Notes: generated by a model from the letters alone, not told the origin. A DNA stretch of 64,000 nucleotides from Burkholderia ubonensis (GCF_902833085.1 NZ_CADFEB010000006.1:310001-374000); one strand, 5' to 3'; positions 1 through 9,658 are shown, numbered from the stretch's first letter. Translations and numbers: made by a program.

Positions 1-1005
1 CTTCAGCGGATTGTTCTCGCGGTCGAGCAGCATCGTCATGTGCGCCTTCACCTCGCGCTTCAGGATGCTGCGCGACGACAGCAGCTCGACCGTGCCGTTC
101 GCGAACAGCGCGAGCAACTGGCCGGCGATGTACAACTGCTCGGCCGACCAACGATGCGGATCGGCGGCGTCGATCCCGGCGCCTTCGAAGAACGCGCGCA
201 GCAGCGCGTCCGGCGTCGCGGGTTCCGGCGCGTGTGCTGCGGGCGGCGGGGCGTCGGCATCGGCATCGGGCGCTTCGGCGGCTGCGGCCGCCGGCTGCAC
301 GCGCACGTGCTGCGTCCATTCGGGCGCATGGTCGGCCTGCGTAAATGCGCTTTGCGAGCCTTCGGCCGCACGGTGCGCATCGTCGGGGCCGGCGTCCCCC
401 GACGGTTGCGCGAACAGATCGAGCGGATCGGTCGACAACTGATGCAGGTCGCGCGGCGGCGTGGACGACGGCGCCGCGGCGGAGTGCACGGCAGGCTTGC
501 CGTCCTGGCCGACAGGCGCACGCGGCGCGGCTTCGTCCGGCGTCTTGCCGCGCGCGAAGCGGTCGTGCAGCCGGCCCCACAGGCGGTTGCCGGTCACTTT
601 CGCATCGTCGTGCGGCACCGCCGGATCGCGTGCGCCGCCGGTCATATCGACCGTGCGCGCCGGGGCCGCATCGTTGCGCCCGGCCGCATCCTCGCGCTCC
701 GCGCGCAGCACGTAAGGCCCGATCCGCACGATGTCGCCGTCGTTGAGCGGCCGCTCCTGCGCATACGCGATCGGCACGCGGTTCACTTCGATGGTGGACA
801 CGCTGCTGAGGTTCTTCAGCAGGCACGCGTCGTCGCCGACCTGCAGCAGCGCCTGCAGCCGCGAGATCTGCCGCGTGTCGTCGCGCAGCACCAGATGATT
901 GTCGCCGTCCCGGCCGATGGTGCCGCCCGGCGGGTGAAACACGACGGCGTCGAAGCGGTCGCTGCCGACCGGCTCGCCGGCATGTTCGATCACGATCAGT
1001 TGCAT
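1..1005 (-). CDS. tagH: T6SS FHA-domain protein (TagH/Fha family), 3' end cut by window edge
   Basis: A forkhead-associated scaffold that, in known T6SSs, binds a phosphothreonine made by the T6SS kinase and promotes assembly. The reading frame starts MQLIVIEHAG and 335 residues are visible. The N-terminal FHA domain (about residues 25-85) shows GRDGDNHLVL, then ISRLQ and a late Asn, the usual FHA loops. The His of the canonical SRxH loop is Gln here. A low-complexity Ala/Pro-rich linker follows. The last visible residues (ILKREVKAHMTMLL to DRENNPLK) match the conserved C-terminal module of T6SS FHA proteins, so only the final part is missing off the left edge. It lies 48 bases downstream of the lipoprotein gene on the same strand and is probably co-transcribed with it. 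It was called from conceptual translation of the minus strand, because the frame has no stop within the window. Confidence 0.88.
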   Translation of the reverse strand, partial: MQLIVIEHAGEPVGSDRFDAVVFHPPGGTIGRDGDNHLVLRDDTRQISRLQALLQVGDDACLLKNLSSVSTIEVNRVPIAYAQERPLNDGDIVRIGPYVLRAEREDAAGRNDAAPARTVDMTGGARDPAVPHDDAKVTGNRLWGRLHDRFARGKTPDEAAPRAPVGQDGKPAVHSAAAPSSTPPRDLHQLSTDPLDLFAQPSGDAGPDDAHRAAEGSQSAFTQADHAPEWTQHVRVQPAAAAAEAPDADADAPPPAAHAPEPATPDALLRAFFEGAGIDAADPHRWSAEQLYIAGQLLALFANGTVELLSSRSILKREVKAHMTMLLDRENNPLK

Positions 1006-1053
1006 GTCAGACGTCGCTCGCTGAATGAAGCGCTCGCCGGGAAACCGGTTCGT

Positions 1054-1455
1054 TCAGGACGCCGACGCATGCTTGCGGCGCGCGGTCTCGAACGCCGGTC
1101 CCCAGATCGGATGCCCCTTCTCGGCGGGGGACAGCTCGAAGCGCGGATTGAGATCGAGAATCTTCGAGAACTCGGCCCGGCACGTCGCGACGCGGTTCGT
1201 CACGCAGTAGCTGAACGCGAGCAGCTTGTGCGCGGCGACCTGCGTGCCGACGTCGGCGCCGTCGATTTCGCGCGCATGGCCGAGGATCGCAATGGTGCGG
1301 CCGTAGTCGCCCGCGGCGTACGCGGCGCGCGCGCTGTCGACCGCGGCACGCGCGGCCGACTGGGTCGGCGATGTGCTCGTGGACGTGCTGCTGCAGCCGC
1401 TCATGCCCAGCAACACGAGGCCAAGGCAGACAACCAGCGACGAACGGCCTTTCAT
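1054..1455 (-). CDS. T6SS-associated TPR-like lipoprotein (TssQ-like)
   Basis: A 133-residue predicted outer-membrane lipoprotein. The start MKGRSSLVV is chosen because it opens directly into a signal peptide with lipobox MSGC (acylated Cys21); an upstream in-frame start would add 34 residues in front of it. The mature part is a short helical repeat module (about residues 35-105, with the helix-turn-helix spacing of a tetratricopeptide pair: AARAAYAAGDYGRTIAIL and later FSKILDLNP). It resembles the small TPR lipoproteins annotated as TssQ-family in Burkholderia T6SS loci; that name is recalled, not searched. It is divergent from tssJ and precedes tagH on the same strand. A structural or assembly-accessory role in the T6SS envelope complex is inferred from position. 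Confidence 0.72.
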   Translation of the reverse strand: MKGRSSLVVCLGLVLLGMSGCSSTSTSTSPTQSAARAAVDSARAAYAAGDYGRTIAILGHAREIDGADVGTQVAAHKLLAFSYCVTNRVATCRAEFSKILDLNPRFELSPAEKGHPIWGPAFETARRKHASAS

Positions 1456-2077
1456 TCTTGTTTGGACGGTTTCCGGTGATTGGACGGGTGACGCGCGGTG
1501 CTGTTGGATTCTAGTGCCAATCATCGGAACCGGACAGGCTGTTACGTTTCGTTTCATCTTGAAACAATAATCCGGGGCGGGCGCCTTATTTGATTCGGAA
1601 TGCGCCTTGTGAATCCGGAAAATCGAACCTATAGTTCGGTGTGCTTTTTGGTTTCGTCAGTTGTTTTGCAGCGCTCATCCCAGTGCGTAAAAGCGGGCCG
1701 TTTATTCCGGCGGCGTGAACAGCTTGGCACGTCACCCGAGTCGCATGCCGCCGCCGGCTTCCAGGCCGGAGGACGGCGCCGCGCGTCCGTCTGATGGGTG
1801 TCCGCGTACGAGATTCGTGCCGCGTCGGCAAGCCACGCATCCGGGAATCGGTCGGGAATCGATTCCAGTTGATTTCCGTTTTTCCGATTCAGGATTTTTC
1901 GGAAAGCAAGGATGATTCGACCCGGCTTTTAAATGAATAAATTGCCGAATTGGATCGTGATGAAAGGAAATCGGAATTACATAATTACCGAATGAAGCAT
2001 TGCTCCTGATTCACCGATCGGGCCGGTTTTCGTCGTCGGGAAACCGGTGGAGACTGATTGCGCTGCGAGGATCGAAT
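1456..2077. promoter_or_regulatory. Divergent intergenic region between the lipoprotein/tagH and tssJ operons
   Basis: About 620 bases without a convincing gene, noticeably richer in A/T than the flanking genes, especially 1900-2000. It must hold the promoters of both T6SS transcription units. I could not place a confident -35/-10 pair or a sigma-54 -24/-12 element. A TGGCAC near 1727 lacks the TTGC partner. Short open frames here have no coding character. Confidence 0.6.
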
Positions 2078-2596
2078 ATGCGACGGCGGTCCGGTGGTTT
2101 CATCGTCCTGGGGTGCGTGCTGCTGCTCCCGGGATGCGGCGCGACGGAGCGCGCCGCTGCGGTGCCGTATGCGATCACGGTCGACGTCGCGCCCGACGTC
2201 AATCCGGACCTCAACCGCAAGCCGTCGCCGATCGTGCTGAAGGTGTTCCAGCTCAAGGCCGCGTCGGCATTCGAGAGTGCGGATTTCTTCTCGCTGCAGG
2301 ACAAGCCGGAGGGCGTGCTCGGCGCGGACCTGCTCGGCGTCGACCGGATCATCCTGCGGCCGGGCGAGGCGCGCACGCTGCATTACCGCGGCAACGTGGA
2401 AGCGGGCGCGCTCGGCGTCGTCGCAGAATACCGCGTGCTCGAAAAGAACCGCTGGCGGCTCACCGTGCCGTTGCCGCGCGCGAAGCAGCTCAACGTCTAC
2501 AAGTTCTGGCAGACCTCGCCGGGCGAGCTGAAGCTGTCGATCGCGGTGCGCAACGGCGGAATCGGGCTCGGCGGCGATGCACGGGGGCGCCCATGA
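2078..2596 (+). CDS. tssJ: T6SS outer-membrane lipoprotein TssJ
   Basis: TssJ anchors the T6SS membrane complex in the outer membrane and contacts the periplasmic C-terminal domain of TssM. The frame has 172 residues from MRRRSGGF, a start chosen because it has a GAGGA ribosome site and leads straight into a signal peptide ending in lipobox LPGC (Cys20); a start 26 codons upstream has neither. The mature beta-sandwich shows the family features: a strand ending SPIVLKVFQLK, then FESADFFSL, and the LRPGEARTL segment. It is the first gene of the long plus-strand T6SS operon, and its last four bases overlap the tssK start (ATGA). Confidence 0.93.
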   Translation: MRRRSGGFIVLGCVLLLPGCGATERAAAVPYAITVDVAPDVNPDLNRKPSPIVLKVFQLKAASAFESADFFSLQDKPEGVLGADLLGVDRIILRPGEARTLHYRGNVEAGALGVVAEYRVLEKNRWRLTVPLPRAKQLNVYKFWQTSPGELKLSIAVRNGGIGLGGDARGRP

Positions 2597-3963
2597 ACGA
2601 ACCGTCATTGTCCGCGACGCCGGTCGCGGCCCTGCGTCAGCGCGTGGTATGGACCGAAGGGATGTTCCTGCGGCCGCAGCATTTCCAGCAGCTCGAACGG
2701 CACTGGGAACGCTATGTGAGCCTGCGCTGCCTGCCGCTGCTGGGGTTCGGCTGGGGGTTCGACGCGCTGGAGATCGATCGCGAGCTGCTCGCGCTCGGCA
2801 AGGTCGCGCTGCGCGCGGCGTCGGGCGTGATGCGCGACGGCACGCCGTTCGACCTCGCGCATCCGGACGACCTGCCCGAGCCGTTCGACGTGCCCGCCGA
2901 CGCGAAGGACCAGCTCGTCGTGCTTGCGCTGCCGCACTGGCGCGGCGGCGCGGAGGAGGTGTCGTTCGGCGGCGAAGGCGACGCCGACGTCGCGCGCTAC
3001 GTCGTGCGCGAATACGAGATCGCCGACGCGAACGCGGTCGCGCTCGGCCCCGCGCTGCTGCAAACGGGCCGCCTCAACGTGCGGCTGATGCTCGAAGCGG
3101 AACTGACGGGCGACTGGCACGCGCTCGGCGTCGCGCGGATCGTCGAGCGGCGCACCGACGGCCGGCTGCTCGTCGACGACGGCTACATCCCGCCGCGGCT
3201 CGTCGCGCAGCGAGACCCGGTGCTGCTGCGCCACACGCGCGAGCTGCACGGGCTGCTGACGCAGCGCAGCGAGGCGCTGGCCGAGCGGCTGTCGGAGCCG
3301 GGGCGCGGCGGCGTGTCGGAGGTCGCGGATTTCCTGCTGCTGCAGCTCGTCAACCGCTATCTGGCGCTCACCTGGCATGCGCAGCAGGACGTCGCCGCGC
3401 ATCCGGAGACGCTGTTCTGCGACTGGCTGAAGCTCGCGTGCGACCTGAGCACGTTCACCGCGGCCGGCCGGCGGCCGCAGACGCTCGCGATCTACCGGCA
3501 CGACGACTTGCGCGCGAGCTTCGGAGAACTGATGGTCGAGCTGCGCCGCTCGCTGTCGACGGTGCTCGAGCAGAACGCGATCCAGATCGAGCTGCGCGAC
3601 GCGGGCAACGGGATGCGGGTCGCGACGCTCGCCGATCCGTCGCTGCGCGACACGGCGGGCTTCGTGCTCGCGGTGCGCGCGGACGTGCCGGCCGACAGCC
3701 TGCGCGCACGCTTTCCGGCGCAGGCGAAGCTCGGGCCCGTCGAGCGCATCCGCGATCTCGTGCAGCTGCAGCTGCCGGGGATCGCGATGCGCCAGCTGCC
3801 GGTCGCGCCGCGGCAGATTCCGTATCACGCGGGCCATACCTACTTCGAGATCGACAAGGGCGGCGACCTGTGGAAGCAGCTCGCGCGCTCCGGCGGTCTG
3901 GCGCTGCATCTGGCCGGCGAATTCCCGGGACTCTCGATGGAGTTCTGGGCGATTCGCGGATAA
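2593..3963 (+). CDS. tssK: T6SS baseplate protein TssK
   Basis: A baseplate subunit that links the wedge complex (TssEFG) to the TssLM membrane complex. It has 456 residues, normal for the family. The N-terminal motif VVWTEGMFLRPQHFQQ is the TssK signature. The C-terminal domain includes PYHAGHTYFEIDKGG and ends SMEFWAIRG, also typical. The start overlaps the tssJ stop, indicating translational coupling. It is followed after 16 bases by tssL. Confidence 0.96.
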   Translation: MNEPSLSATPVAALRQRVVWTEGMFLRPQHFQQLERHWERYVSLRCLPLLGFGWGFDALEIDRELLALGKVALRAASGVMRDGTPFDLAHPDDLPEPFDVPADAKDQLVVLALPHWRGGAEEVSFGGEGDADVARYVVREYEIADANAVALGPALLQTGRLNVRLMLEAELTGDWHALGVARIVERRTDGRLLVDDGYIPPRLVAQRDPVLLRHTRELHGLLTQRSEALAERLSEPGRGGVSEVADFLLLQLVNRYLALTWHAQQDVAAHPETLFCDWLKLACDLSTFTAAGRRPQTLAIYRHDDLRASFGELMVELRRSLSTVLEQNAIQIELRDAGNGMRVATLADPSLRDTAGFVLAVRADVPADSLRARFPAQAKLGPVERIRDLVQLQLPGIAMRQLPVAPRQIPYHAGHTYFEIDKGGDLWKQLARSGGLALHLAGEFPGLSMEFWAIRG

Positions 3964-3979
3964 GGGCGGGAGGCGCGCG

Positions 3980-5305
3980 ATGAACCCTTCTACCGATTCG
4001 TTCTCCACCGGCGCAGGCGGCTTCGTGCCGCCCAACCCGGGCGGCATGCACGCGGCTGCCGACGCGGCCGCGGCCGGCCCGGCCGGTGCGTCCGTCATGC
4101 AGCCGAGGCCGGGCCGCTGGGCGGCGAGCGGCACGAACCCGCTCGTCGCCGCCGCGAACCCGCTGCTCAACCTCGTGCCGCAGATCCGCTCGACGGTGCA
4201 CCACCCGAACCCGGCGTGGCTGCGCGAGCATCTCGTCGTCGAGATCCGGCAGTTCGAGGCGCGCGCGCAGGAGGCGGGCGTCGCGTCCGAGGCGATCATC
4301 GGCGCGCGCTACTGCCTGTGCACGGCGCTCGACGAGGCCGCCGCGCTGACGCCGTGGGGCGGCAGCGTGTGGTCGTCGCACAGCCTGCTCGTGTCGTTCC
4401 ACAACGAGACCTGGGGCGGCGAGAAGTTCTTCCACCTGCTCGAACGGCTGTCGCAGCAGCCGCGCCAGCATCTCGACCTGCTGGAGCTGCTGTATTTCTG
4501 TCTCGCGCTCGGCTTCGAAGGCCGCTATCGCGTGCTCGACAACGGCCACGCGCAGCTCGACGCGCTGCGCCGCCAGCTCGCGCAGACGATCCGCTCGGTG
4601 CGCGGCGAGTTCGATGCGGCGCTGTCTCCGCACTGGCGCGACGTCGTCACGCGCGACGTCACGCGGCGCTTCACGATGCCGCTGTGGGTGTGCGCGGCGC
4701 TCGCGCTGCTGCTCGGCTTCGGCGTGTTCGCGGGCCTGCGGATCGCGCTCGCCGGGCATTCGGACCGGCTGTTCGCGTCGATCGACGCGCTGCACGTGCC
4801 GAAGCTGCAGCCCGCGCAGCCGGCGCCGCGCCCCGCGCCGGCGCCGCGCATCGCGAAGTTCCTCGAACCGGAGATCGCGGCGGGGCTCGTGTCGGTGCGC
4901 GACGACGCGGACCGCAGCGTGATCGTGCTGCGCGGCGACGGGCTGTTCCAGTCGGGCTCGACGTCGGTGATCGACCGCTACCTGCCGGTGCTGGCGCGGG
5001 TCGCCGATGCGCTGAACAAGGTGCCCGGCAATGTGCGCGTGAGCGGCTATACCGACGACACGCCGGTGCACACCGCGCGCTTCGCATCGAACTGGGACCT
5101 GTCGCGCGAGCGTGCGGAAAGCGTGCGCAGCCTGCTCGCGGCGCGGCTCGACCGTCCGGAGCGGCTCGCGGCGGAAGGGCGCGGCACGCTCGACCCGGTC
5201 GCGCCGAACGATACGCCGGCCAATCGCGCGCGCAACCGGCGCGTCGAGATCACGCTGCTGCCCGCGCCGGGCGGCGACGCCGCAGCCGCCAGGGAGACGC
5301 GCTGA
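3980..5305 (+). CDS. tssL: T6SS inner-membrane protein TssL with C-terminal OmpA-like domain
   Basis: TssL (DotU/IcmH family) partners TssM in the inner membrane. It has 441 residues and a GGGAGG ribosome site. After a disordered N terminus of about 65 residues comes the cytoplasmic DotU domain (about 70-225, including ARYCLCTALDEAA and WGGEKFF). A single transmembrane helix follows (about 231-256), then a periplasmic OmpA/MotB-type peptidoglycan-binding domain (about 312-430) with GYTDDTP, NWDLSRERAESV and NRRVEI. Having the peptidoglycan-binding domain fused means no separate TagL-type anchor is needed. The stop lies two bases before the tssM start. Confidence 0.96.
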   Translation: MNPSTDSFSTGAGGFVPPNPGGMHAAADAAAAGPAGASVMQPRPGRWAASGTNPLVAAANPLLNLVPQIRSTVHHPNPAWLREHLVVEIRQFEARAQEAGVASEAIIGARYCLCTALDEAAALTPWGGSVWSSHSLLVSFHNETWGGEKFFHLLERLSQQPRQHLDLLELLYFCLALGFEGRYRVLDNGHAQLDALRRQLAQTIRSVRGEFDAALSPHWRDVVTRDVTRRFTMPLWVCAALALLLGFGVFAGLRIALAGHSDRLFASIDALHVPKLQPAQPAPRPAPAPRIAKFLEPEIAAGLVSVRDDADRSVIVLRGDGLFQSGSTSVIDRYLPVLARVADALNKVPGNVRVSGYTDDTPVHTARFASNWDLSRERAESVRSLLAARLDRPERLAAEGRGTLDPVAPNDTPANRARNRRVEITLLPAPGGDAAAARETR

Positions 5306-5307
5306 CC

Positions 5308-8300
5308 ATGAGCCAGGCCGTCGCACGCTTCGTCCGCCCATTGCCGTCGCGGGAAATCTGGACCTTCGCGGGGCTCGTCGTGCTCGCGTGCTTCGTCTGG
5401 CTCGCGGGCCCGCTGCTCGCGTTCGCCGAGGTTCGCCCGCTCGAAAGCGGCTGGGCGCGCGCGCTGACGATCGTCGTGCTGTTCGCCGCATGGGGCGGGC
5501 GCCTCGCGTGGCGCGGCTGGCGCGCGGGCCGGCTCAACGCGCAGCTGCTGAACCAGTTGCGCGACGCCGCGCCGCGCTCGGGCGGCCCCGACGATGCGGC
5601 GAAAGCCCAGCTCGACGAGCTGCGCAGCCGCTTCGACGAGGCCGCGACGCTGCTGAAGAAAGTCCGCTTCGGCCAGGCCGACGGCGGCGCGCGCAAGGGG
5701 CTGCCGCGCTGGCTGGAACGGATGTCGCGCCAGTACCTGTATCAGTTGCCGTGGTACGTGTTCATCGGCGCGCCGGGCTCGGGCAAGACGACGGCGCTCG
5801 TCAATTCGGGGCTCAGCTTTCCGCTGGCCGAGCAGTTCGGCCGCGCGGCGATCCGCGGCGTCGGCGGCACGCGGCACTGCGACTGGTGGTTCACGAACGA
5901 CGCGGTGCTGATCGACACCGCCGGCCGCTATACGACGCACGAGGGAAACCGCGCGCTCGACGAGGCGGAGTGGAAAGGCTTCGTCGACCTGCTGAAGCGA
6001 TACCGCGCGCGCCAGCCGCTGAACGGCGCGATGCTGACGATCAGCGTCGCCGACCTGCTCGGCGCGTCCGAAGCGGAGCGCACGCAGCACGCGATGGTGC
6101 TGCGCAAGCGGCTGCTCGAATTGCGCGCGCAGCTCGGCATCCGCTTCCCGGTGTACCTGCTCGTCACGAAGGCCGACCTGCTCGCGGGCTTCGCCGAGTA
6201 TTTCGGCGGATATGGCCGCGCGGAGTGCGCGCAGGTGTGGGGCTTCACGTTCCCGCTCGCGCAGGCCGAGGCATCGGGCTTCGACCTGCGCGCGGCGTTC
6301 GACCGCGAATACCGGCTTCTGCACCGCCGGCTCAACGATGCGCTGCCCGAGCTGCTCGCGTCGCAGACCGATGCGCGCCAGCGCGAGATGAGCTATCTGC
6401 TGCCGCAGCAGATCGCCGATCTGCAGGACCTGCTCGGCCAGTTCGTCGCCGAAGTGTTCTCGGTGTCGAGCTTCGAGCCGATGCCGATGCTGCGCGGCGT
6501 CTACCTGACGAGCGGCACGCAGGAGGGCACCGCGTTCGATCGCGTGATGAGCGGCATCAAGCGCTTCCTGAAGATCGAGGGCGTGCCGCCCGTCGCGCAG
6601 TCGGGGGCGACGGGCAAGAGCTTCTTCCTGAAATCGCTGCTGCAGGACCACATCTTCCGCGAGGCCGCGCTCGCGGGCAGCAACCTGCGCTGGCATCAGC
6701 GGCGGCGCGTGCTGCAGCTCGCCGGCTACGTGGCGCTCGCGTTCCTGTGCATCGCGATGCTGGCCGCGTGGCTGAAGAGCTATTCGAACAACCGCGCGTA
6801 TCTCGACCAGATCGCCGCGCGCGTGCCGGCCGTCGACGTGCAGATCGCCGGCGCGACGATCGCGGGCGCCGCCGACGTCGCCCGGCTGCTGCCGGTGCTC
6901 GATGCGCTGGGCAGCCTGTCGAATGCGGGCGGCGTCGATCTCGCGCATCCGCCGCTCGCGTATCGCTGGGGGCTGTTCCAGGGCGAGAAGATCGACGAGG
7001 CGGTCGACGCGATTTACCGGCGCGCGCTCGACGACGTGCTGCTGCCGATCGCCGCGAGCCGGATGGAAGCGGCGCTGCGCGAAGCGCGGCCGGACGACGT
7101 CGAATACGCGTACGCGGCGCTGAAGGCGTACCTGATGCTCTACGACGGCGCGCATTACGATCCCGCGTTCGTGCAGGCCGTCGTCGATCTCGAGATGGAG
7201 CGCGCGCTGCCCGCCGATTTCACGCCGTCGCAGCGCGCGGCGTTGCGCGCGCATCTGGCGGCGCTGTTCGGCAATCGCGTCGCGGTGTCGCCGTTCCCGA
7301 TGAACGAGCGGCTCGTCGCCGACGTGCGCGATCGGCTGCGGCAGGTGCCGTTCTCGCAGCGGCTGTACCGGCAGCTCGCGCGCACGCTGCGGCCGGCCAC
7401 CGCGTCGTTCGACTTCAGCGTCGCGCGCGCGGTCGGCCCCGACGCGTCGATGGTGTTCCGCCGCCAGAGCGGCAAGCCGCTCGCGGACGGCGTGCCGGGC
7501 CTCTACACGCGCAACGGCTATCGCAACGTGTTCGCGCCGCGCCTGGCCGGTGCGGTCGAGGCGTTCGGACGCGAGGAGGTGTGGGTGCTGAATCTCGGCG
7601 CGTCCGAGATGCCGGGCGCGAACGACGCGGCCGCGTGGGCGCGCGACGTCCGGCAGCTTTACCTGAATGACTACCTGAAGATCTGGGACGACTATCTCGG
7701 CGACGTCCGGCTGCAGCGCACGTCGTCGCTTGCGCAGAGCATCCAGGTCGCGCGCGCGCTGTCGTCGGCGGATTCGCCGCTGACCCGGCTGATGGTCGCG
7801 CTCGCGCGCGACACGGCGCTCGGCGATGCGCCCGGCGGCGCACGCAATCTCGCATCGCGCGCGCAGGACAAGGTCGACGAGGCGCGCAGCTCGCTCGCGC
7901 AGATCTTCGCGGGCCAGCCGGGCGGCGATGCGGATGCGGGGGCCGCCGCGCCCGCGAGCCCGGAACAGGTCGTCGACAGCCATTTCGCGGGCCTGCGCAC
8001 GTTCGCGCCGGGCAGCGGCGACCAGGCCGCGTCGTTCGATTCGGTGCTGAAGGCGATCGACGTGCTGTACACGTACCTGACCGCGACCGACGACGCGTTG
8101 AGGAGCGGCGCGACGCCGCCTCCGTCCGACGCGCCGGCGCGGCTGCGCGCGCAGGCCGGCCGGCTGCCGACGCCGTTCCGCGAAGTGCTCGACGACCTGT
8201 CGAACGTCGCGAACGGCAGCGTCGCGACCGTCGAGCAGCGCAGCGTCGCGCAGCGCGCGGGCGCGAACGTCGGCGACTTCTGCCGGCAGGCGATCGACGG

Positions 8301-8940
8301 CCGCTATCCGTTTGCGCGCGGCTCGTCGCGCGACGTCGCGCCGTCGGACTTCGCGCAGCTGTTCGCGCCGGGCGGCCTGATGGACGACTTCTTCCAGAAG
8401 AACCTGCAGCCGATCGTCGACACGACGTCGCATCCGTGGCGCTTCGCGAACCGCAACGCGGACGCGGACCCGGCGGCGGCCGCGATGCTCGCGTCGTTCG
8501 AGAAGGCCGCGGTGATCCGCGACGTGTATTTCGGAGGCGGCGCGCGCACCGCGCAGTTGAAGGCGCAGATCCAGCCGCTCGAAATGGACCCGGCGATCGC
8601 CGAGATGGTGCTCGACGTCGACGGCCAGATCGTCCGCTACGCGCACGGGCCGCTCGTGCCGAGCGCGGTGCAGTGGCCGGGCCCGCGCGGCAGCAACCAG
8701 GTGCGGCTGCAGGCGACCGGCACGACGGGCGCGGCGGACGGCATCACGACCGACGGGCCGTGGGCGCTGCACCGGCTGTTCGACCGCGCGGCGCTGTCGG
8801 CCGGGCGCGGGTCCGAGCAGATGGTCGCGCGCTTCTCGGTCGACGGCAAACCGATCGTGCTGCTGGTGACCGCGAGCAGCGTCCGCAATCCGTTCAGGCT
8901 GGCCCAGATGGAGTCCTTCGCATGCCCTCCGAAGCCATGA
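5308..8940 (+). CDS. tssM: T6SS inner-membrane ATPase-like protein TssM (IcmF)
   Basis: TssM spans the envelope and connects TssL to TssJ. It has 1210 residues, the usual size. There are two N-terminal transmembrane helices (about 17-38 and 48-66), then a cytoplasmic NTPase domain with an intact Walker A GAPGSGKTT (about 154-162) and a DTAGRY Walker B-like motif. A third transmembrane helix lies at about 468-490, followed by the long periplasmic IcmF-related region ending in a beta-rich domain that contacts TssJ. The start is chosen two bases after the tssL stop. The intact Walker A suggests that this TssM may bind nucleotide; not all family members do. Confidence 0.96.
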   Translation: MSQAVARFVRPLPSREIWTFAGLVVLACFVWLAGPLLAFAEVRPLESGWARALTIVVLFAAWGGRLAWRGWRAGRLNAQLLNQLRDAAPRSGGPDDAAKAQLDELRSRFDEAATLLKKVRFGQADGGARKGLPRWLERMSRQYLYQLPWYVFIGAPGSGKTTALVNSGLSFPLAEQFGRAAIRGVGGTRHCDWWFTNDAVLIDTAGRYTTHEGNRALDEAEWKGFVDLLKRYRARQPLNGAMLTISVADLLGASEAERTQHAMVLRKRLLELRAQLGIRFPVYLLVTKADLLAGFAEYFGGYGRAECAQVWGFTFPLAQAEASGFDLRAAFDREYRLLHRRLNDALPELLASQTDARQREMSYLLPQQIADLQDLLGQFVAEVFSVSSFEPMPMLRGVYLTSGTQEGTAFDRVMSGIKRFLKIEGVPPVAQSGATGKSFFLKSLLQDHIFREAALAGSNLRWHQRRRVLQLAGYVALAFLCIAMLAAWLKSYSNNRAYLDQIAARVPAVDVQIAGATIAGAADVARLLPVLDALGSLSNAGGVDLAHPPLAYRWGLFQGEKIDEAVDAIYRRALDDVLLPIAASRMEAALREARPDDVEYAYAALKAYLMLYDGAHYDPAFVQAVVDLEMERALPADFTPSQRAALRAHLAALFGNRVAVSPFPMNERLVADVRDRLRQVPFSQRLYRQLARTLRPATASFDFSVARAVGPDASMVFRRQSGKPLADGVPGLYTRNGYRNVFAPRLAGAVEAFGREEVWVLNLGASEMPGANDAAAWARDVRQLYLNDYLKIWDDYLGDVRLQRTSSLAQSIQVARALSSADSPLTRLMVALARDTALGDAPGGARNLASRAQDKVDEARSSLAQIFAGQPGGDADAGAAAPASPEQVVDSHFAGLRTFAPGSGDQAASFDSVLKAIDVLYTYLTATDDALRSGATPPPSDAPARLRAQAGRLPTPFREVLDDLSNVANGSVATVEQRSVAQRAGANVGDFCRQAIDGRYPFARGSSRDVAPSDFAQLFAPGGLMDDFFQKNLQPIVDTTSHPWRFANRNADADPAAAAMLASFEKAAVIRDVYFGGGARTAQLKAQIQPLEMDPAIAEMVLDVDGQIVRYAHGPLVPSAVQWPGPRGSNQVRLQATGTTGAADGITTDGPWALHRLFDRAALSAGRGSEQMVARFSVDGKPIVLLVTASSVRNPFRLAQMESFACPPKP

Positions 8941-9638
8941 GCACGACACCGGCGCACACGACCAGCGGCGCACCGCCGGCCTGGTACGGAAAGATTCCGG
9001 GCGCGGGGGACTTCGTGAACCGCCGGCTGCCGCACACGCTCGCCGGCTGGTGGGAGCGCTGGCTTCAGCAGGGCATGGCCGCGCTGCGCCAGCGCGGCGC
9101 GGACGAGATCGCGCGCCACTACACGGTCGCGCCGGTCTGGAATTTCCTGATTCCGGCGGGGGCCGGCGCGGCGTGCGTGCAGCCGGGCTGCGTCGCGCCG
9201 AGCTGCGATCGGGTGGGGCGCTATTACCCGGTGCTCGTCACGCTGCCGCTCAACACCGCCGATTACTGGAGCGGGCTGCCGGACTCAGCCGACGCGTTCT
9301 ACTGGCAGATCGGCAGCGCGCTGCTCGACGCGATCCGGCATGCGCGCACGCCGGTCGATCTCGAGGATGTGCTGGAACAGGTGCGGCTCGCGCCCGACGG
9401 CGCAGGGCCGGCCGCGCGCGACGGCGACCCGGACGCGCCGTCGCCGCAGGCGTGGCCGGAGCGGCCCGAGCAGACGGTGGCGCCCGCATGGCCGGGGCTG
9501 TCCGGGTATTTCGATCCGCACGGCGCGACGAGCTTCTGGTGGACCAATCGCGCCGACGGATCGCCGCTGCGTACGCTCGCGCATACCGGCGCGCCGGACA
9601 GCCGGCTGTTCCTGCGGCTGTTCGGCGGCGACGCGTAG
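8922..9638 (+). CDS. tagF: T6SS-associated protein TagF
   Basis: TagF (DUF2094) is a post-translational repressor in T6SSs that carry an FHA protein and a kinase. It has 238 residues from MPSEAM. This start has a GGAG sequence eight bases upstream; a second ATG at 8937, overlapping the tssM stop, lacks one but gives an equally plausible protein. The family motif near the N terminus, AWYGKIPGAGDFVNRRL, is clear, followed by WWERWLQ and RYYPVLVTLP. It lies between tssM and the kinase gene, consistent with the threonine-phosphorylation regulatory module. Confidence 0.93.
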   Translation: MPSEAMSTTPAHTTSGAPPAWYGKIPGAGDFVNRRLPHTLAGWWERWLQQGMAALRQRGADEIARHYTVAPVWNFLIPAGAGAACVQPGCVAPSCDRVGRYYPVLVTLPLNTADYWSGLPDSADAFYWQIGSALLDAIRHARTPVDLEDVLEQVRLAPDGAGPAARDGDPDAPSPQAWPERPEQTVAPAWPGLSGYFDPHGATSFWWTNRADGSPLRTLAHTGAPDSRLFLRLFGGDA

Positions 9639-9658
9639 CGGCATCGAGAGGGTTGGAC

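Noticed and set aside
40-1479. Long open frame on the plus strand across tagH and the lipoprotein gene
   Set aside because: Its product is an Arg/Ala-rich, low-complexity string, the mirror of the real minus-strand genes in GC-rich DNA. The minus strand gives a clear FHA domain and lipoprotein.
1724-1745. TGGCAC as a possible sigma-54 -24 element upstream of tssJ
   Set aside because: The required TTGC at the proper -12 distance is absent; the bases there are CCGAG.
5047-8973. 1308-codon open frame antisense to tssM
   Set aside because: An Arg-rich product with no domains, and the plus strand encodes a full TssM. Such antisense frames are expected at this GC3 bias; similar ones lie opposite tssH (17793-21581), tssC and tssF.
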